A DNA stretch of 6,523 nucleotides, from the NCBI GenBank assembly GCA_016462095.1, contig JAEMTW010000109.1:1-6523 (forward strand), read 5' to 3'. The notes beneath the pieces were generated by a model. The model worked only from the letters and a program-made list of their open reading frames with translations, had not been told where the DNA came from and did not search any database. A program made the position numbers and the translations under genes. Positions within the stretch are counted from its first letter, which is position 1, and the number at the start of each line of letters is the position of its first letter. This document shows, piece after piece, positions 5,506 to 6,523 of this stretch. Origin of the DNA: Thermoleophilia bacterium. Lineage in GTDB: Bacteria > Actinomycetota > Thermoleophilia > Gaiellales > F1-60-MAGs149.

Positions 5506-6417
5506 GTGAATAGCCTCACTGCAGTTGGATCGATCGCCTACGACAGCCTCGAGACGCCTTTTGGTCGACGCGACCGGGCGCTCGGCGGCTCCGCCGTCCA
5601 CTTCGCACTTGCTGCGAATCTGTTTACGGACGTCGGGGTCGTCGGGGTCGTCGGCGACGACTTCGAAAGCGAAGCTGTGCTGACAGAGCGGGGGATCGAC
5701 ACGGCGGGTATTCAACGGATCGCCGGCGGCACGACCTTTGCCTGGGACGGCCGCTATGGGTTCGATCTTAACGTCGCCGAGACGCTCGATACGCGGCTCG
5801 GTGTCTTCGCTGACTTCGACCCCCAATTGTCCGAGGCCGAGGCTGCATCGCCGGTCTTGTTTCTCGGCAATATCCAGCCCGACGTGCAGCGGTCGGTCCG
5901 TCGTCAGTCCAAGGCTGGCTTGGTTGCGCTCGATTCGATGAATCTCTGGATCGAGATCGCCAAGGATTCGCTGCTCGCAGCAATCAGCGAGGTCGATTGC
6001 GTGATCCTCAACGATGGTGAGGCGCGCCAGCTGACGGGCGAGTCCACACTCGTCAAGGCCGCTCGCGCGATTTCGCAGCACGGTCCACGCATCGTCGTGA
6101 TCAAGCGGGGCGAGTATGGCGCTGCGCTGTTTACCGACGAGGGCTTCTTTGGGGTCCCCGGCTATCCGCTTGAAGAGGTCTTCGATCCGACCGGTGCCGG
6201 CGACTCGTTCGCAGGCGGCTTCGTGGGCTATCTCGCAGCCACGGGCCAGACAGAGCCGGTGCTCGAGCAGCTTCGTCGTGCTGTCGCCTACGGGTCGGTC
6301 GTCGCCTCCTTTAACGTCGAGGAGTTCGGCACCGAGCGTGTGCAGCGTCTGACCCGCGACGAGGTCGAAGTCCGCGTCGCCCAATTCCACGCGATGACGT
6401 CGTTTTCTCTGATCTGA
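5506..6417 (+). CDS. PfkB/ribokinase-family carbohydrate or nucleoside kinase
   Basis: A 303-residue cytoplasmic kinase of the ribokinase/PfkB fold, which phosphorylates a sugar or nucleoside hydroxyl with ATP. Seen in order: the N-terminal strand TAVGSIAYD, the substrate-side glycine motif GGSAVHFALAANL (from Gly27), the metal/phosphate NxxE motif NDGE (Asn169-Glu172), an IKRGEYGAALF strand, and the C-terminal anion-hole signature DPTGAGDSFAGGF with catalytic Asp233. The LDSMNLW and YPLEEVFDPTGAGD wording recalls a widespread subfamily of uncharacterised sugar kinases, so substrate cannot be assigned. GTG at 5506 is chosen because the fold begins immediately after it. Longer in-frame readings would run back into the Crp-family gene. 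No sugar transporter or other catabolic gene is visible nearby. Its stop lies two bases before the terminal repeat. Confidence 0.92.
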   Translation: MNSLTAVGSIAYDSLETPFGRRDRALGGSAVHFALAANLFTDVGVVGVVGDDFESEAVLTERGIDTAGIQRIAGGTTFAWDGRYGFDLNVAETLDTRLGVFADFDPQLSEAEAASPVLFLGNIQPDVQRSVRRQSKAGLVALDSMNLWIEIAKDSLLAAISEVDCVILNDGEARQLTGESTLVKAARAISQHGPRIVVIKRGEYGAALFTDEGFFGVPGYPLEEVFDPTGAGDSFAGGFVGYLAATGQTEPVLEQLRRAVAYGSVVASFNVEEFGTERVQRLTRDEVEVRVAQFHAMTSFSLI

Positions 6418-6419
6418 TC

Positions 6420-6457
6420 TGATCAACTTCCTATTGGGGTCAGACCCTTTTAGGAAG
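6420..6457. repeat. Palindromic direct repeat, copy 1
   Basis: A 38-base unit identical to 6486-6523. It begins TGATCAACTTCCTA, has a TTGGGGTCAGACCCTTTT core and ends TAGGAAG. Two bases separate it from the kinase stop codon. It could be a REP-like element or the remnant or edge of a mobile element; no transposase is in view. Confidence 0.9.
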
Positions 6458-6459
6458 TT
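6425..6459. terminator. Near-perfect 35-base dyad, possible two-way terminator after the kinase gene
   Basis: Arms AACTTCCTA (6425-6433) and TAGGAAGTT (6451-6459) are exact complements, and the centre GGGTC-A-GACCC (6437-6447) is also self-complementary. Only three positions per side (TTG against TTT) interrupt the symmetry, one of them a possible G-U pair. GACCC is followed directly by TTTT, which fits an intrinsic terminator for + strand transcripts. The long symmetry is more than a terminator needs, so termination may be secondary to a repeat-element role. Confidence 0.45.
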
Positions 6460-6485
6460 AGCGGCGTCTTGGGTGTTTGGTTTGT

Positions 6486-6523
6486 TGATCAACTTCCTAT
6501 TGGGGTCAGACCCTTTTAGGAAG
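6486..6523. repeat. Palindromic direct repeat, copy 2, ending at the window edge
   Basis: Exact second copy of the 38-base unit, 66 bases after the first, separated from it by 28 unique bases (6458-6485). Its palindrome, centred on 6508, lacks only the last two bases of the right arm because the window stops there. A perfect 10-base palindrome, GTTGATCAAC (6484-6493), spans its left edge and is only partly present at copy 1. Confidence 0.9.

Noticed and set aside
5631..5660. Tandem GTCGGG/GTCGTC repeats inside the kinase gene
   Set aside because: They encode a valine-glycine strand (VGVVGVVGD) that is normal near the N-terminus of ribokinase-fold proteins; codon bias explains the repetition.
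6411..6424. GATCT-GATCT-GATC short tandem repeat over the kinase stop codon
   Set aside because: Fewer than three full five-base units, with no evidence of variation or function; it may simply be the junction with the adjacent repeat.
4903..6492. A 529-codon open frame on the minus strand, starting inside the second terminal repeat
   Set aside because: It runs antisense across two genes with clear families (Crp/Fnr and PfkB), shows no recognisable domain and has a composition typical of the reverse frame of GC-rich coding DNA.
6420..6523. CRISPR array
   Set aside because: Only two units are visible, the symmetry covers nearly the whole repeat and runs two bases past it into the spacer in copy 1, the 28-base spacer is on the short side for a 38-base repeat, and no cas gene is present. 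It is kept only as a minor alternative in the findings.

Overview
The window reads as chromosomal DNA from a high-GC bacterium. I favour an actinobacterial relative, possibly Thermoleophilia/Solirubrobacterales-like. The reasons are the GC-rich third codon positions, the use of TTG and GTG starts, Shine-Dalgarno sites missing before most genes, TANNNT-type -10 elements 6-7 bases before GTG starts (leaderless style), and a secreted protein with an Ig-like domain of a kind I associate with that class. This assignment is inference and no marker here settles it.

Layout, all genes on the + strand. (1) 2-1782: the 3' part of murC followed by murB, overlapping by four bases; these are cytoplasmic peptidoglycan-precursor enzymes, i.e. 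the tail of a dcw (division and cell wall) cluster. (2) 1845-4036: two unrecognised, translationally coupled genes in the place where ftsQ often follows murB. The first encodes a protein with a sigma-factor-like cytoplasmic half, one membrane helix and a Pro/Ala-rich outer tail. The second encodes an exported Ig-like/beta-rich protein. (3) 4027-4604: a bolA-family gene overlapping a CGFS monothiol glutaredoxin gene, a classic iron-sulfur cluster handling pair. bolA begins inside the 3' end of the secreted-protein gene and seems to have its own -10 element. (4) 4751-5482: a Crp/Fnr-family regulator, preceded by a 146-base non-coding gap and a strong Shine-Dalgarno site. (5) 5506-6417: a PfkB/ribokinase-family sugar or nucleoside kinase with a probable leaderless GTG start. 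(6) 6418-6523: a non-coding end holding two identical 38-base repeats, 66 bases apart. Each is an almost full-length palindrome around GGGTC-A-GACCC, and the window stops exactly at the end of the second copy.

Genes from 1845 to 4604 overlap end to end (4, 10 and 4 bases) and could be one transcript with internal starts. The most unusual content is the membrane-tethered sigma-like protein with its secreted partner beside the cell-wall genes, and the palindromic repeat pair at the right edge. The rest is housekeeping or common regulatory content. No tRNA, rRNA, cas gene or transposase gene was seen.
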